64,000 bases of DNA from Shinella zoogloeoides (GCF_020883495.1 NZ_CP086610.1:124001-188000), one strand, 5' to 3'. Numbered from the stretch's first letter, positions 8,322-19,519 are shown. Notes: generated by a model not told the origin, from the sequence alone. Numbers and translations: made by a program.

Positions 8322-10162
8322 TCCAGCGTGAAAAGCTCCATCGTGCCGAAGCCGCGGATTTCGTGGCTGCCGATGGCGCGCAGCGTGCGGCTCGTCTCGC
8401 CCGCTGCCTTTGGGCCGACGCAGATCTGCGTGCCGAGGAACTTGTTGGCGTCCTGCAGGCGCGCGGCGAGGTTCACGGCGTCGCCGTGGGCCGTGTAGTC
8501 GAGCTTGCCGCCCGCGCCCACTTCCCCCAGCACCGCCATGCCCGTCTCCACGCCGATGCGTGTGCGGCCGAATTCCTTGTCGAGGAAGGTGGGGCGGCGG
8601 CGCATCTCTTCGGTCAGCGCGCGGATTTCGTCGGCGCAGGCGAGCGCCTTGTCGACATGGCGGTCGAGATCGTCCGGCGCGTTGAAGAGTGCATGCACGG
8701 CGTCGCCCACCACCTTGTCCACCATGCCGCCGTGCCGGGCGACGAGGGCGTTCACCTCGGAGAAGTAGACGTCGAGCAACTTGACGAGGTCATGCGGGCC
8801 GATCTTCTGGGCGAGGGCGGAAAAGCCCTCGATATCGGTGAAGAGCGCCGTCACCTGCCGCTCCTCGCCGGCCACGCGGCCGAGATCGGGATTGTCGATA
8901 TAGCGCGAGACGACCGATTGCGGCAGGTATTGCGCAAAGCGCTGGCGGGCCGTCGCCTCGGCGCGGCGCACGTGGGCATATTGCAGCAGCCCCGTGACGA
9001 GCGCCGCCGTCGCGACGATGAGGGAGACGCCGACGGCATCCGACAGGAGCGCCGTGCGGGCATAGAGCAGGATCGACCCACCGAAGGCGAGGCCGACAAG
9101 ACCGATGCCGGCCAGGGCCGCGCCGAGCGGGCGCAGCCGCGCCGCCGCGAAGGCCGCCGCCGCGCCGGCGAGGAAGGCGAAGCCCGCCTCCGCGGGCAGG
9201 AGGCCGAGGTCGCGCGTCGGGATATGGTCCGTCAGGATGGCGTTGGCCACATCCGCATGGATCTGCACGGAGGGTTCGAGCGGCAGGGAGGCGCTCGTTC
9301 GCAGGCCGCCGAGATTGGGCAGGCTGCTGCCGACCAGCACGACCTTGCCGGCAAAGGTTTCCGCCGGCACCCGGCCCGCCGCCACGTCTCCCGCCGAGAC
9401 GGTGCGCGCCGCGATCGTGGCAGGGCCGCTTGCCACGAAGCGCAGGCTGCCGTCCTCGTCGAGCCGCAGAATGCGCGAATCGTGGCGCAGCCAGACGGGA
9501 TCGCCGCCGAGCACCGGCGTGCGCGCGCCGGCCGCCAGCCGCGCCGCCTCCACGCCGAGCGCCGGATAGGCCGCGTTGCCCACGATGGCATAGGCCTGCA
9601 CGCGGCGCACCACCGCATCCTCGTCGCCGACGAGGAAGGATGCCGCCGCTGCCGTGGACCTGTCCTGCAGGAAGGGGCAGGAGCTTTCCGTGCCCTCGAT
9701 GAACCAGAGGTCCGGCACGCTGACCGGCCGCTGCAGGGCGAGCTTGGGAACGGGATGGGGCGCGCCGTCCGGCGCTTCGCCGATCAGGAAGCCGAGAACG
9801 GTCGGCACGGCGCCGATGGCCCCGGCCAGCGCCGCATTGGCCGGCTCGTCCGCCGCACAATCCGTGCTGAAGACGAAATCGAAGGCGATGGCGGCGGGTT
9901 TCGCGGCGGCAAGGCGCTGGACCAGATCGGCCGTCTGGGCGCGCGTCCACTCCTTGTCCGGCGCGCCCTGGAAGGCCTTGCGGTCGATGTCGACGACGGC
10001 GATCTTCTCGCTGAGCGGGATGGGCACCGCCTGCGTCAGCGCGTCGAAATAGAACTCGCGCTGCTGCTCCAGTGCCGTCTCGCCGAGGCAGAAGAGCGCC
10101 AGCGCGCCGGCAAGGCTTGCGACGAGGCCGGCGGCAAGGGGCCTGTATTTCTTGGCGATCAT
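8318..10162 (-). CDS. CHASE2-domain class III adenylate/guanylate cyclase
   Basis: A 614-residue membrane receptor cyclase. One N-terminal TM helix (LVASLAGALALFCLG) leads to a periplasmic CHASE2 domain (residues of about 45-320, with FDFVFSTD and GKVVLVGSS). Three closely spaced TM helices (about 325-400) follow, then a class III catalytic domain. Metal-binding Asp are in LFTDIEGFS and VVGDAVHALF. The substrate and transition-state region is KLDYTAHGDAVNLAARL. Product (cAMP or cGMP) is probably cAMP but cannot be proved by eye. The gene directly downstream of a Crp-family gene (12 bp gap) suggests one transcript and one signalling pathway. A FecR-domain gene lies nearby. Confidence 0.9.
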   Translation of the reverse strand: MIAKKYRPLAAGLVASLAGALALFCLGETALEQQREFYFDALTQAVPIPLSEKIAVVDIDRKAFQGAPDKEWTRAQTADLVQRLAAAKPAAIAFDFVFSTDCAADEPANAALAGAIGAVPTVLGFLIGEAPDGAPHPVPKLALQRPVSVPDLWFIEGTESSCPFLQDRSTAAAASFLVGDEDAVVRRVQAYAIVGNAAYPALGVEAARLAAGARTPVLGGDPVWLRHDSRILRLDEDGSLRFVASGPATIAARTVSAGDVAAGRVPAETFAGKVVLVGSSLPNLGGLRTSASLPLEPSVQIHADVANAILTDHIPTRDLGLLPAEAGFAFLAGAAAAFAAARLRPLGAALAGIGLVGLAFGGSILLYARTALLSDAVGVSLIVATAALVTGLLQYAHVRRAEATARQRFAQYLPQSVVSRYIDNPDLGRVAGEERQVTALFTDIEGFSALAQKIGPHDLVKLLDVYFSEVNALVARHGGMVDKVVGDAVHALFNAPDDLDRHVDKALACADEIRALTEEMRRRPTFLDKEFGRTRIGVETGMAVLGEVGAGGKLDYTAHGDAVNLAARLQDANKFLGTQICVGPKAAGETSRTLRAIGSHEIRGFGTMELFTLD

Positions 10163-10174
10163 GCGGCTGGCGGC

Positions 10175-10879
10175 CTATTCGTCATCCGGCTCGGCAATGC
10201 CGTAGAGCCGGCCGATATGGCAATGGATGATGCCGTCGCTGCGGCGGATGGCGCCGGCCTCTTCCAGCGTCAGGATGGAGCGGTTGATCTTCGGCCGGCT
10301 CGCGCCGAGGATGCCGGCGATTTCCGTCTGGCTCAGCGAAAGCTGGAGATTGGCGCTGTCGGGCAGTTCCTCGCCGTGGATGGTGCGCAGCGTGGCGAGG
10401 AAGAAGCGCGCGACGCGGGCGTCGAGGTCGTAGAGCGCGATGGTTTCAAGCTGCTCCGTCGTCTCGCGCAGCTTGCCGCAGAGATAATGGATGATCGCCT
10501 GCGCGGCCGTGGGGTGGCGGGTGAGAAGATCGAGGAAATCGCGCTTGGAGATGACATAGCCTTCTGTCGCCACGGCTGCGGTGGCGTCGGCCGAGCGCGG
10601 CTGGCCGTCGAGGATCGCCATTTCGCCGAGCACCGAGCCGGGTTCGAGCTGGCGCAGCGACAGTTCCTTGCCCTGCGGCGTGATGAGCGAGAGCTTGATG
10701 CGGCCGGAAACGAGCACGATGAGATAGGTGCCCTCGTCGCCGCGCTGGAAGATCACGGTGCCGGCCGGCCATTTGCGATAGGTCGCGATTGCCGCGATCT
10801 CGCCGATCGTTTCCTTGCCGAACCCTTCGAAAATCGGAAAAGAACGCCAGAACGCGGCACTCTTGTTGATCTCGTTCAT
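10175..10879 (-). CDS. Crp/Fnr-family transcription regulator
   Basis: A 234-residue regulator. An N-terminal cyclic-nucleotide-binding beta-roll (residues of about 10-125) keeps a recognisable phosphate-binding cassette, GSVLGEMAILDGQPRSADA. A dimerisation helix follows, then a C-terminal winged helix with LSLSQTEIAGILGASRPKINRSI. No cysteine cluster is present, so it is not an FNR-type iron-sulphur sensor. It lies immediately upstream of, and probably co-transcribed with, the CHASE2 cyclase, so the cyclase product is its likely ligand. Confidence 0.88.
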   Translation of the reverse strand: MNEINKSAAFWRSFPIFEGFGKETIGEIAAIATYRKWPAGTVIFQRGDEGTYLIVLVSGRIKLSLITPQGKELSLRQLEPGSVLGEMAILDGQPRSADATAAVATEGYVISKRDFLDLLTRHPTAAQAIIHYLCGKLRETTEQLETIALYDLDARVARFFLATLRTIHGEELPDSANLQLSLSQTEIAGILGASRPKINRSILTLEEAGAIRRSDGIIHCHIGRLYGIAEPDDE

Positions 10880-10972
10880 ATCCGGTTTCCCCCGGCCGCC
10901 GGTACAAGGGGCCGCTCGCGGGAAATCTTCGCCCAGCCGCCGGGCGCTTGCAACAGAAAAGAACGGGGTTGC

Positions 10973-11161
10973 CTACTGGCAGATGCGCACCCGCTTGACG
11001 ACCGTCCGCCCATAGGCGTCCGTGGTGCGGATGCGCTTGGTGATGCAGTTCTGCTGGTAGTGGCCGTAATAGCCCTGCCCATAGCCGTTGCCCGCATAGC
11101 CGGCGGTGGCAAAGGCGAAGGAGGAGGCCGCAAGGGCGAGGGCGAGAAGGGTAAGGCGCAT
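10973..11161 (-). CDS. Small secreted protein of unknown function
   Basis: A 62-residue protein. Start at 11161 is supported by GGAGA 5 bp upstream. Signal peptide MRLTLLALALAASSFAFATA, then a Gly/Tyr-rich stretch (GNGYGQGYYGHYQQ) and a two-Cys tail (CITKRIRTTDAYGRTVVKRV, ending RIC). Similar small exported proteins with this KRIRTTDAYGR tail are widespread in rhizobia. The two cysteines could form a disulphide. Confidence 0.65.
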   Translation of the reverse strand: MRLTLLALALAASSFAFATAGYAGNGYGQGYYGHYQQNCITKRIRTTDAYGRTVVKRVRICQ

Positions 11162-11349
11162 GTCGTCTCCGGGAGGGCAGGGTGGGCGTCCCGTTTCTCG
11201 CATGGCCGGCCGGGCGGGTCTGTTTCGCGGGGAACAGGGTGTCGTTCACAAAAAGAGAACGATCTGTCGCCTGATCCGCTGGCTGGCTGGAAGAAAGAAA
11301 GCTGCTATCTCCCTTGCCAACGCAAACGCCAAAGCCTCAGGAGCTTTCC

Positions 11350-11775
11350 ATGCAGCATATCCTCGTCCTCGCCGGACGTATCCTCCTCGCCCTCATGTTC
11401 ATCACGGCCGGTTATCCCAAGCTCCTGGATCCGTCGGGCACCGCCGGCATGATCTCCGGCGCCGGCCTGCCGGCCGCCACGCTGCTCGCCTATCTCGCCG
11501 GTCTCTTCGAGCTGGTCGCCGGCCTCTTCATCCTCGTCGGCTTCCGCACGAAGATCACCGCGCTGCTGCTGGCCGCCTTCTGCGTCTTCACCGCGCTCGT
11601 CTTCCACAGCGGCTCGATCAACATCCCGGACTTCCCGGAAGGCGCGAACGGCCTGCTCACCGTCTTCAACGGCCTGATGATGTGGAAGAACATCACGATT
11701 GCCGGCGGCTTCCTCGTGCTTGCCGCCTTCGGCCCGGGCGCCCTCTCGATCGACGGCCGCCGCGCCGCCGCCTGA
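11350..11775 (+). CDS. DoxX-family membrane protein
   Basis: A 141-residue protein with four TM helices, including [40 protein letters not shown] and [16 protein letters not shown]. The DoxX signature (RxLLALxFxxxGxxK, then [12 protein letters not shown]) is clear. The start at 11350 is preceded by AGGAG. DoxX-type proteins are linked to redox balance or quinone-related functions, but no exact role is known for this branch. Confidence 0.85.
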   Translation: MQHILVLAGRILLALMFITAGYPKLLDPSGTAGMISGAGLPAATLLAYLAGLFELVAGLFILVGFRTKITALLLAAFCVFTALVFHSGSINIPDFPEGANGLLTVFNGLMMWKNITIAGGFLVLAAFGPGALSIDGRRAAA

Positions 11776-11802
11776 TCGCGACCGAAAGCCTGCCCGTTCA
11801 GA

Positions 11803-11833
11803 AACCCTCTCCGGCCTCCGGGGAGGGTTTTTC
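11803..11833 (+). terminator. Intrinsic terminator between doxX and pyrE
   Basis: Inverted arms AACCCTC and GAGGGTT enclose a GC-rich centre, followed by TTTTCG. It ends the doxX transcript about 30 bp after its stop. Confidence 0.75.
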
Positions 11834-11905
11834 GTTGTCCGGGCGCTGGAAAACCGGCGTCCTTGCTGCTATGCGCAGGCAAAGACAGTCATGCGGGAGA
11901 TGCCG

Positions 11906-12604
11906 ATGTTTTCCAATTCCTTTCCGGACCGAGACGTGATGGCCGAGCTGATGGCTCGCATGCTCTGGGAGATCAAGGCGGTGCATTTCCGCCCGGAGCA
12001 GCCCTATACCTTCGCTTCCGGCATGGCCGCCCCGGTCTACATGGATTGCCGCAAGCTGCTGTCCTATCCGCGCATCCGCTCGGCCATCATGGATTTCGCC
12101 GCCGCGACCATCACCCGCAACGCCGGCTTCGAGTGCTTCGACGTCATCGCCGGCGGTGAGACGGCGGGCATTCCCTTCGCCGCGCTGCTCGCGGACCGTC
12201 TTGGCCTGCCGATGATCTATGTGCGCAAGAAGCCGAAGGGCCATGGCCGTGGCGCGCAGATCGAGGGCGTGATGGCGGAAGGCGCGCGCGTGCTCGTCAT
12301 TGAGGACCTCGTGACGGTCGGCGGTTCCATGTTCACCTTCATCGACGCCATCCGCGCGGCCGGCGGCGTGGTCGAGCATGGCATGTCGCTCTTCTACTAC
12401 GGCATCTTCAAGGAGGCCGAGGCCCGCTATGCCAATGGCGGCGTCAAGCTGCACCACATCGCCTCCTGGCGCGACGTTCTGGCCGTCGCCCGGAAGGAGA
12501 AGTTCTTCGACGATGCGACGCTCGCCTCCGTCGAGGCCTTCTTCGACGCCCCGCTCGCCTGGTCGGCCAGGCACGGCGGCGTGTCGGAACTGCCGACGTC
12601 GTAA
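11906..12604 (+). CDS. pyrE: Orotate phosphoribosyltransferase
   Basis: A 232-residue enzyme of pyrimidine synthesis that makes OMP from orotate and PRPP. The PRPP loop is [15 protein letters not shown], preceded by [17 protein letters not shown], which holds the mobile catalytic Lys/His loop. [20 protein letters not shown] matches the rhizobial PyrE N-terminus. The start at 11906 is chosen because GGGAG lies just upstream; ATG 11891 and 11900 are in-frame alternatives adding 5 and 2 residues. Confidence 0.92.
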   Translation: MFSNSFPDRDVMAELMARMLWEIKAVHFRPEQPYTFASGMAAPVYMDCRKLLSYPRIRSAIMDFAAATITRNAGFECFDVIAGGETAGIPFAALLADRLGLPMIYVRKKPKGHGRGAQIEGVMAEGARVLVIEDLVTVGGSMFTFIDAIRAAGGVVEHGMSLFYYGIFKEAEARYANGGVKLHHIASWRDVLAVARKEKFFDDATLASVEAFFDAPLAWSARHGGVSELPTS

Positions 12605-12667
12605 AAGCCTCTGGCGCTTTTGGCCATGATCGTTTAAATCGATTGAAAATCGGTTGGAGGAACGTTG

Positions 12668-13597
12668 ATGATCCTGTGTTGTGGTGAAGCGCTGATCGAC
12701 ATGCTGCCGCGGACGACCACCCTCGGCGAGGACGCCTATGCGCCCTATGCCGGCGGGGCGATCTTCAACACGGCGATCGCGCTCGGCCGCCTCGGCGTGC
12801 CGACGGGTTTCTTCACTGGCCTTTCCGACGACATGATGGGCGACATCCTGCGCAAGACGCTGGGCGAGAGCGGCGTGGACTACAGCTATTGCGCCACGCT
12901 CTCGCGCCCCACCACCGTCGCCTTCGTCAAGCTGGTCGACGGCCACGCGACCTACGCCTTCTACGACGAGGGCACCGCCGGCCGCATGATCACCGAGGCC
13001 GAGCTTCCGGCGCTGGGCGAGGATTGCGAAGCGATCCATTTCGGCGCGATCAGCCTCATTCCCGAGCCGTGCGGCTCCACCTACGAGGCGCTGCTCAAGC
13101 GCGAGCATGACAAGCGCGTCATCTCGCTTGACCCGAACATCCGCCCCGGCTTCATCAAGGACAAGGACGCGCATATGGGCCGCATCCGCCGCATGGCGGC
13201 GATGGCCGATATCGTCAAGTTCTCCGACGAGGACCTTGCCTGGTTCGGCCTGGAGGGCGATGAGGATGCGCTTGCCCGCCACTGGCTGCACCATGGCGCA
13301 AAGCTCGTCGTCGTCACGCGCGGGGCGGAAGGCGCGGTCGGCTATACGGCAAGCCACAAGGTCACGGTGCCGAGCGAGCGTGTGACGGTGGTCGACACGG
13401 TCGGCGCGGGCGATACGTTCGATGCGGGCGTGCTCGCCTCGCTGAAGATGCAGAATCTCCTGACCAAGCAGCAGGTGGCCAGGCTCTCGGAAGACCAGAT
13501 CGCCAAGGTCCTCGCCCTCGGCGCGAAAGCCGCCGCCGTCACCGTCTCCCGCGCCGGGGCGAACCCGCCCTGGGCGAAGGAAATCGGCCTCGGCTGA
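12668..13597 (+). CDS. PfkB-family sugar kinase (probable fructokinase)
   Basis: A 309-residue ribokinase-fold kinase. GGAGG precedes ATG 12668. N-terminal substrate motif MILCCGEALIDMLPR and GGAIFNTAIALGRLG. The C-terminal PfkB signature DTVGAGDTFDAG holds the anion hole and catalytic Asp. It corresponds to the protein called fructokinase in rhizobia, which makes fructose-6-phosphate. The neighbour pgi, transcribed convergently, interconverts that product with glucose-6-phosphate, which supports the call. Confidence 0.85.
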   Translation: MILCCGEALIDMLPRTTTLGEDAYAPYAGGAIFNTAIALGRLGVPTGFFTGLSDDMMGDILRKTLGESGVDYSYCATLSRPTTVAFVKLVDGHATYAFYDEGTAGRMITEAELPALGEDCEAIHFGAISLIPEPCGSTYEALLKREHDKRVISLDPNIRPGFIKDKDAHMGRIRRMAAMADIVKFSDEDLAWFGLEGDEDALARHWLHHGAKLVVVTRGAEGAVGYTASHKVTVPSERVTVVDTVGAGDTFDAGVLASLKMQNLLTKQQVARLSEDQIAKVLALGAKAAAVTVSRAGANPPWAKEIGLG

Positions 13598-13642
13598 GCG
13601 AGATCGCTTCCTTTCTCGCGGAAGGAACGCGGCGTTCCCTCA

Positions 13643-13676
13643 CCCTTCCTTCTCCCCAAGGGGAGAAGGGAAGAGG
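13643..13676. repeat. Palindromic intergenic repeat, probable bidirectional terminator
   Basis: Perfect 10-bp arms CCTTCTCCCC / GGGGAGAAGG separated by AA, at 13648-13669, extended by partly complementary flanks. The same CCTTCTCCCC core occurs at 53991 and 54103 in this window. It belongs to the short palindromic elements scattered between rhizobial genes. Position between convergent frk-like and pgi genes suggests it also ends both transcripts. Confidence 0.7.
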
Positions 13677-13742
13677 CCGGAGTCATGCCTTGGATTTGTG
13701 CCGCCGCATGCAGGCGAGGGGCCATTGGCCCCTCTTTTCGTT

Positions 13743-15368
<1,626 letters not shown>

Positions 15369-15483
15369 CGGCGTCTTCCCTGGCTTTGGACGATGCCGCT
15401 AGCTAGTCGCTTTGGCGTGTCCAAATCAAGACCGCAAACGCCCCCGGGGCGAAAAAATTAAATCGGTTTAACCGGGGCTGTCT

Positions 15484-17184
15484 TCAGCCCCGGAGATCCT
15501 TGCGCAGGATCTTGCCGACATTGGATTTCGGCAGTTCGGCGCGGAACTCCACGAATTTCGGCCGCTTGTAATTGGTGAGGTTGGCCGCGCAATGGGCCTT
15601 TACGTCGGCCTCCGTCAGCGCGGGGTCCTTCTTCACCACGAACAGCTTCACCGCCTCGCCGGAATGCTCGTCCGGCACGCCGATGGCCGCGCATTCGAGG
15701 ATGCCGGGATGCGACATGGCCACTTCCTCCACCTCGTTGGGGAAGACGTTGAAGCCGGAGACGAGGATCATGTCCTTCTTGCGGTCGACGATCTTGGTGA
15801 AACCTTCCGCCGTCATGAAGCCGATGTCGCCGGAGCGGAAGAAGCCGTCCGGGGTCATCACCTTGGCCGTCTCGTCCGGGCGCTGCCAGTAGCCGGCCAT
15901 GACCTGCGGGCCACGGATGCAGATCTCGCCGACTTCGCCGACCGGCAGGGTGCGGCCCTCGTCGTCGCGGATCTCGATATCGGTGGAGGGCAGGGGAAGG
16001 CCGATCGTGCCGGTGAATTCCGGCTTGTCGAAGCGGTTGGCGGTGGCCACCGGCGACGTCTCGGAAAGGCCGTAGCCTTCGGTAATGGAGCAGCCCGTCA
16101 TCTTCTGCCAGCGTTCGGCGACCGGGCGCTGCACCGCCATGCCGCCGCCGAGCGTCAGCACGAGCTCGGAGAAATCGAGCTTGGAGAAGTCCGGATTGTT
16201 CATCAGCGCGTTGAACAGCGTGTTGAGGCCCGGGAAGACGTGGGGATGGTACTTGCCCAGTTCCTTGACGAAGGCGGGAATGTCGCGCGGATTGGCGATC
16301 AGCACGTTATGGCCGCCGAGCGCGATGCCCGCCAGCCCGTTCACCGTCAGCGCGAAGATGTGGTAGAGCGGCAGGGCGCAGATGAAGGTGAGCTGCTGCG
16401 GCCGCTTCTTGATGCGGAAGACCGGCTCGATCCACAGCTTGATCTGCTCCATGTTGGAAAGCAGGTTCGCATGGGTCAGCGTCGCGCCCTTGGAAACGCC
16501 CGTCGTGCCGCCGGTATATTGCAGGAAGGCCGTGTCGCCCGGCACGATGCTGACCGGCTTCACCGCGCTGCGCGCGCCCTCCGCCATGACCTGCTTGAAG
16601 GGGATATGGCCCGGCAGCGACCATTCCGGCACGAGCTTCTTGACCTTACGCACGACGAGATTGACGATGAGGCCCTTGAGGCCGAGCATGTCGCCCATCG
16701 TGGTGACGACCACGTGCCTGACGGCCGTGCGCGAGACGACCTGCGCAACGGTGGTCGCGAAATTCTCCAGCACGAACAGCGCCTTGGCGCCCGCATCCTT
16801 CAACTGGTGCTCCAGTTCGCGCGGCGTATAGAGCGGATTGACGTTCACCACGACGAGGCCGGCCCGCAGGATGCCGAAGATGATGACGGGGTTTTGCAGG
16901 ATGTTCGGCATCATCACGGCGACGCGGTCGCCCTTTTCAAGCCCGCGCGCCTGCAGCCAGGCGGCGATATTGCGCGAGGCGGCGTCGAAATCCCGGAAGG
17001 TCAGCGTCTTGCCCATGCTGGTGAAGGCCGGGCGCTCGCCATATTGAGCGCAGCAGCTTTCCACGAGCGCGCCGATGGAGCTGTGCCCGAGCGGCGCGAT
17101 CTCGCCGGCAATGCCCTCCGGATAGGAGGCGAGCCAGAAGCGGCCGGACGGCTGCGTGGAAGGGTGCGTCTCAGTGGCCGGCAT
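15484..17184 (-). CDS. fadD: Long-chain fatty acid-CoA ligase
   Basis: A 566-residue acyl-CoA synthetase of the ANL superfamily that activates fatty acids to acyl-CoA. P-loop AFLQYTGGTTGVSKGATLTH, the A5 motif EGYGLSETSP, and A7/A8 with RSGDIGFMTAEGF and VDRKKDMILVSGFNVFPNEVE are clear. The catalytic Lys near the C-terminus lies in PKSNVGKILRKDLR. Start at 17184 has an AGGAGG site 6 bp before it. A palindromic operator-like site lies 127 bp upstream (17305-17326). Confidence 0.93.
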   Translation of the reverse strand: MPATETHPSTQPSGRFWLASYPEGIAGEIAPLGHSSIGALVESCCAQYGERPAFTSMGKTLTFRDFDAASRNIAAWLQARGLEKGDRVAVMMPNILQNPVIIFGILRAGLVVVNVNPLYTPRELEHQLKDAGAKALFVLENFATTVAQVVSRTAVRHVVVTTMGDMLGLKGLIVNLVVRKVKKLVPEWSLPGHIPFKQVMAEGARSAVKPVSIVPGDTAFLQYTGGTTGVSKGATLTHANLLSNMEQIKLWIEPVFRIKKRPQQLTFICALPLYHIFALTVNGLAGIALGGHNVLIANPRDIPAFVKELGKYHPHVFPGLNTLFNALMNNPDFSKLDFSELVLTLGGGMAVQRPVAERWQKMTGCSITEGYGLSETSPVATANRFDKPEFTGTIGLPLPSTDIEIRDDEGRTLPVGEVGEICIRGPQVMAGYWQRPDETAKVMTPDGFFRSGDIGFMTAEGFTKIVDRKKDMILVSGFNVFPNEVEEVAMSHPGILECAAIGVPDEHSGEAVKLFVVKKDPALTEADVKAHCAANLTNYKRPKFVEFRAELPKSNVGKILRKDLRG

Positions 17185-17304
17185 GGGTTCCTCCTCGTTC
17201 GTGGGGCGCAGGCATCGTCCGTTCCGCCGCAGCGGCAGGTCCTCCAACCGTCCGATGCAGACAAGATGATGCTTTTGGCGGGCGCCATCAAGAGTCATCG
17301 CTAT

Positions 17305-17326
17305 ATTACATTGACGTAAACGTCAA
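17305..17326. promoter_or_regulatory. Palindromic operator candidate upstream of fadD
   Basis: TTGACGTAAACGTCAA (17311-17326) is a near-perfect palindrome. It aligns in register with the 22-bp core of the site at 39361-39386 in front of the nitronate monooxygenase gene, sharing the right half (A-C-G-[TG]-AAACGTCAA) exactly but with a weaker left half. ACGT-centred palindromes of this type are known for regulators of fatty-acid and branched-chain amino-acid breakdown in proteobacteria. The regulator is not identified. Confidence 0.55.
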
Positions 17327-17454
17327 TAATCGGAGCGGGCGCATTTCGATAGCTTTTTCGTGAGGCGGGCGATTTGTCGCCGCCCTGCGGCGAACGGACC
17401 GCGCCATTGCCCAAAAAACCGCGTATATGTTTAACATTCCTCGGGTAAAACGGA

Positions 17455-18687
17455 GTGAGGCGGTCCGGTCCGGACGCCGGATCACGGGAGTTGTGTCAGT
17501 TGCTGCATTCGGAACGTAGAAGTGAGCCGCGGTTTCTCGGCGCCCCCCGCCAGACCGGCGCGGCGCTCATATCCCCGATCTCGGTCGCGCGGTGGCTTCT
17601 CGTTCTCGTCGTGCTCGCCGGCATCTATTTCTTCCACGGCTTCGTCGTTCCCGTGCTGGCGGCGCTGGTCATCGCCTTTGCGAGCTGGCCGCTCTATTCC
17701 CGCCTGCTGGCGCGGGTGAACGGCAACCGCACGCTTGCAGCCTCCATCGCCATTCTTCTCATCCTCGGCTTCATCGTCGGCCCGGTCATGTTCGCCGCCA
17801 CTTACGCCATTCATGAGGTGCGCGACTGGATCGGCTGGGCGGTGGAGACGAACCGCACCGGCGCGCCGACGCCGGACTGGATCCGTGTGCTGCCGGTCGT
17901 CGGCGGCTGGCTGGACATGCAGTGGACCCGCTTCCTCGATCATCCGGGCGCGATCGGCGAACTCACGCAGGTCGTCAGCGGCGCCAATATCGGCAATATC
18001 TACCGTGTGGCGCTGGCGGCCGGCGGCAAGGCTTTCAGCCTGCTGCTCGCCATGCTCTTCATGCTCATCGCGCTGTTCTTCATCTATCGCGACGGCCAGT
18101 CCTTCGCCGCGCAGGTGGACCGCCTCGGCGAGCGCATCCTGCCGACGCGCTGGGAGCGTTTCTCGCGCATCGTCCCGGCGACGATCAGCTCCACCGTCAC
18201 GGGCATGACGCTGATCGCCATCGGTGAGGGCATCGTGCTCGGCGTTGCCTACTGGATCGCCGGCGTGCCGTCCGCCGTCACGCTCGGCGTGCTCACCGGC
18301 GTCATGGCACTCTTCCCCGGCGGCGCGCCGCTCTCCTTCACGCTGGTCTCGATCTATCTCGTCTCCAGCGGTTCGCCCGTGGCGGGCCTCGCCCTCTTCG
18401 CCTGGGGCGCCATCGAACTCTTCATCGTCGACAAGACGCTGCGCCCCCGCCTCGTCGGCGGCCCGATCAAGCTGCCTTTCCTGCCCACCTTCTTCGGCCT
18501 TATCGGCGGCGTGAAGACCATGGGCTTCCTCGGTCTCTTCATCGGCCCCGTCCTGATGGCCCTGCTCGTCGCCATCTGGCGCGAATGGATCCGCGACATC
18601 GAGGCGACCGAACCGGTCACCGCGATCATCCTCGATCCCCACGCGGACACGTCGCCGCGACCGGAGCAGGAGCGCAACGTCGGATAG
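17455..18687 (+). CDS. AI-2E family transporter (TqsA/PerM-like)
   Basis: A polytopic membrane protein of up to 410 residues. Helices include WLLVLVVLAGIYFFHGFVVP, VLAALVIAFASWPLYSRLL, ASIAILLILGFIVGPVMFA, SLLLAMLFMLIALFFIYR and MGFLGLFIGPVLMALLVAIW. The central signature GVPSAVTLGVLTGVMALFPGGAPL and FLPTFFGLIGGVKTMGFLG match the PF01594 family. Exported substrate unknown. The start is uncertain: GTG 17455 gives a long basic leader, and TTG 17491, with GGGAG in front, is an alternative. Confidence 0.85.
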   Translation: MRRSGPDAGSRELCQLLHSERRSEPRFLGAPRQTGAALISPISVARWLLVLVVLAGIYFFHGFVVPVLAALVIAFASWPLYSRLLARVNGNRTLAASIAILLILGFIVGPVMFAATYAIHEVRDWIGWAVETNRTGAPTPDWIRVLPVVGGWLDMQWTRFLDHPGAIGELTQVVSGANIGNIYRVALAAGGKAFSLLLAMLFMLIALFFIYRDGQSFAAQVDRLGERILPTRWERFSRIVPATISSTVTGMTLIAIGEGIVLGVAYWIAGVPSAVTLGVLTGVMALFPGGAPLSFTLVSIYLVSSGSPVAGLALFAWGAIELFIVDKTLRPRLVGGPIKLPFLPTFFGLIGGVKTMGFLGLFIGPVLMALLVAIWREWIRDIEATEPVTAIILDPHADTSPRPEQERNVG

Positions 18688-18699
18688 GCGGGTCTTCGA

Positions 18700-19413
18700 T
18701 CAGAAGCGGAAGCGGATCGACGTTCCGAGATTGACGCGCCACACGTCGTCGATCTTGTACGGGTTGATCGGCGTCACGCCGAGATTGCCGTTTCGCGTCG
18801 TCCCCGTTTCAAAGCTGCCGCTATAGCTGACCGACGTGCTGAGGCCCCAGGTGATGCTGTCCGTCAATTTGTGCTGAATGCCCGCGCCGACCTGCGCAGC
18901 CGGGCTTACCTTGGTCTTTTCGGCAAGATCGGCGAGAAACAGGCCCGTGCCCGCATCCGCTTCCACCACGCTGGACAAGGTGTTGAACGACAGCCCCAGC
19001 CCCGCTGTGGTTCTGAGCGAAGTCGCGTCGGAAAGGGCGAAATCATAGGCGAGGTTGCCCATCAGGACGTGGCTGACGGCCGTGCCCTCGAAATTCGAGG
19101 CGATGCCGAAGAGCGGATAGCGCGCATCCCAGCTCACGTCGCCCCGGACGTATTGATAGCTGACGAATGCGGACAGTGGGGAATCGAACCTGTAGCCCGC
19201 ATGCCCGCCAATGCCTGCGGCCTTCCCGAGCTTCACATTCTCGACCACTCCGCCACCGGCAAAGGCCGCCCCGCCATCCGTGGTGTCGGACGATCCGAAG
19301 GCAATCCCGCCGGCTGCATCGAGGCCGGCGAAAAAGCCCGCTTCATCCGCGAATGCCGATACCGGAGCAAGCAGCAGGGTGGCTGCGGCCGAAACCAATG
19401 CCCTGTACGTCAT
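18700..19413 (-). CDS. Outer-membrane beta-barrel protein
   Basis: A 237-residue protein with signal peptide MTYRALVSAAATLLLAPVSAFA. The mature part has alternating hydrophobic strands (LSAFVSYQYVRGDVSW, VSHVLMGNLAYDF, ITWGLSTSVSYSGSF) and ends in a Phe (SIRFRF), the C-terminal signature recognised by the BAM machinery. It resembles small porin/OmpW/opacity-type barrels. No ligand can be inferred. It is the last core gene before the island's left att site. Confidence 0.72.
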   Translation of the reverse strand: MTYRALVSAAATLLLAPVSAFADEAGFFAGLDAAGGIAFGSSDTTDGGAAFAGGGVVENVKLGKAAGIGGHAGYRFDSPLSAFVSYQYVRGDVSWDARYPLFGIASNFEGTAVSHVLMGNLAYDFALSDATSLRTTAGLGLSFNTLSSVVEADAGTGLFLADLAEKTKVSPAAQVGAGIQHKLTDSITWGLSTSVSYSGSFETGTTRNGNLGVTPINPYKIDDVWRVNLGTSIRFRF

Positions 19414-19519
19414 GCGCGCCCCCGTGCCTGCCCATATCCGCGTATTCGTAAGCCCGTTATGGTTAACGGACGATCAACGGTGCCGTGCAGGGCACTTGGA
19501 AAAGTGCTGGGAAAGGAAG

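Noticed and set aside
8363..11452. Frame of over 1,000 codons on the plus strand
   Set aside because: It runs antisense to the cyclase and Crp genes, whose motifs are unmistakable. High GC gives long spurious frames.
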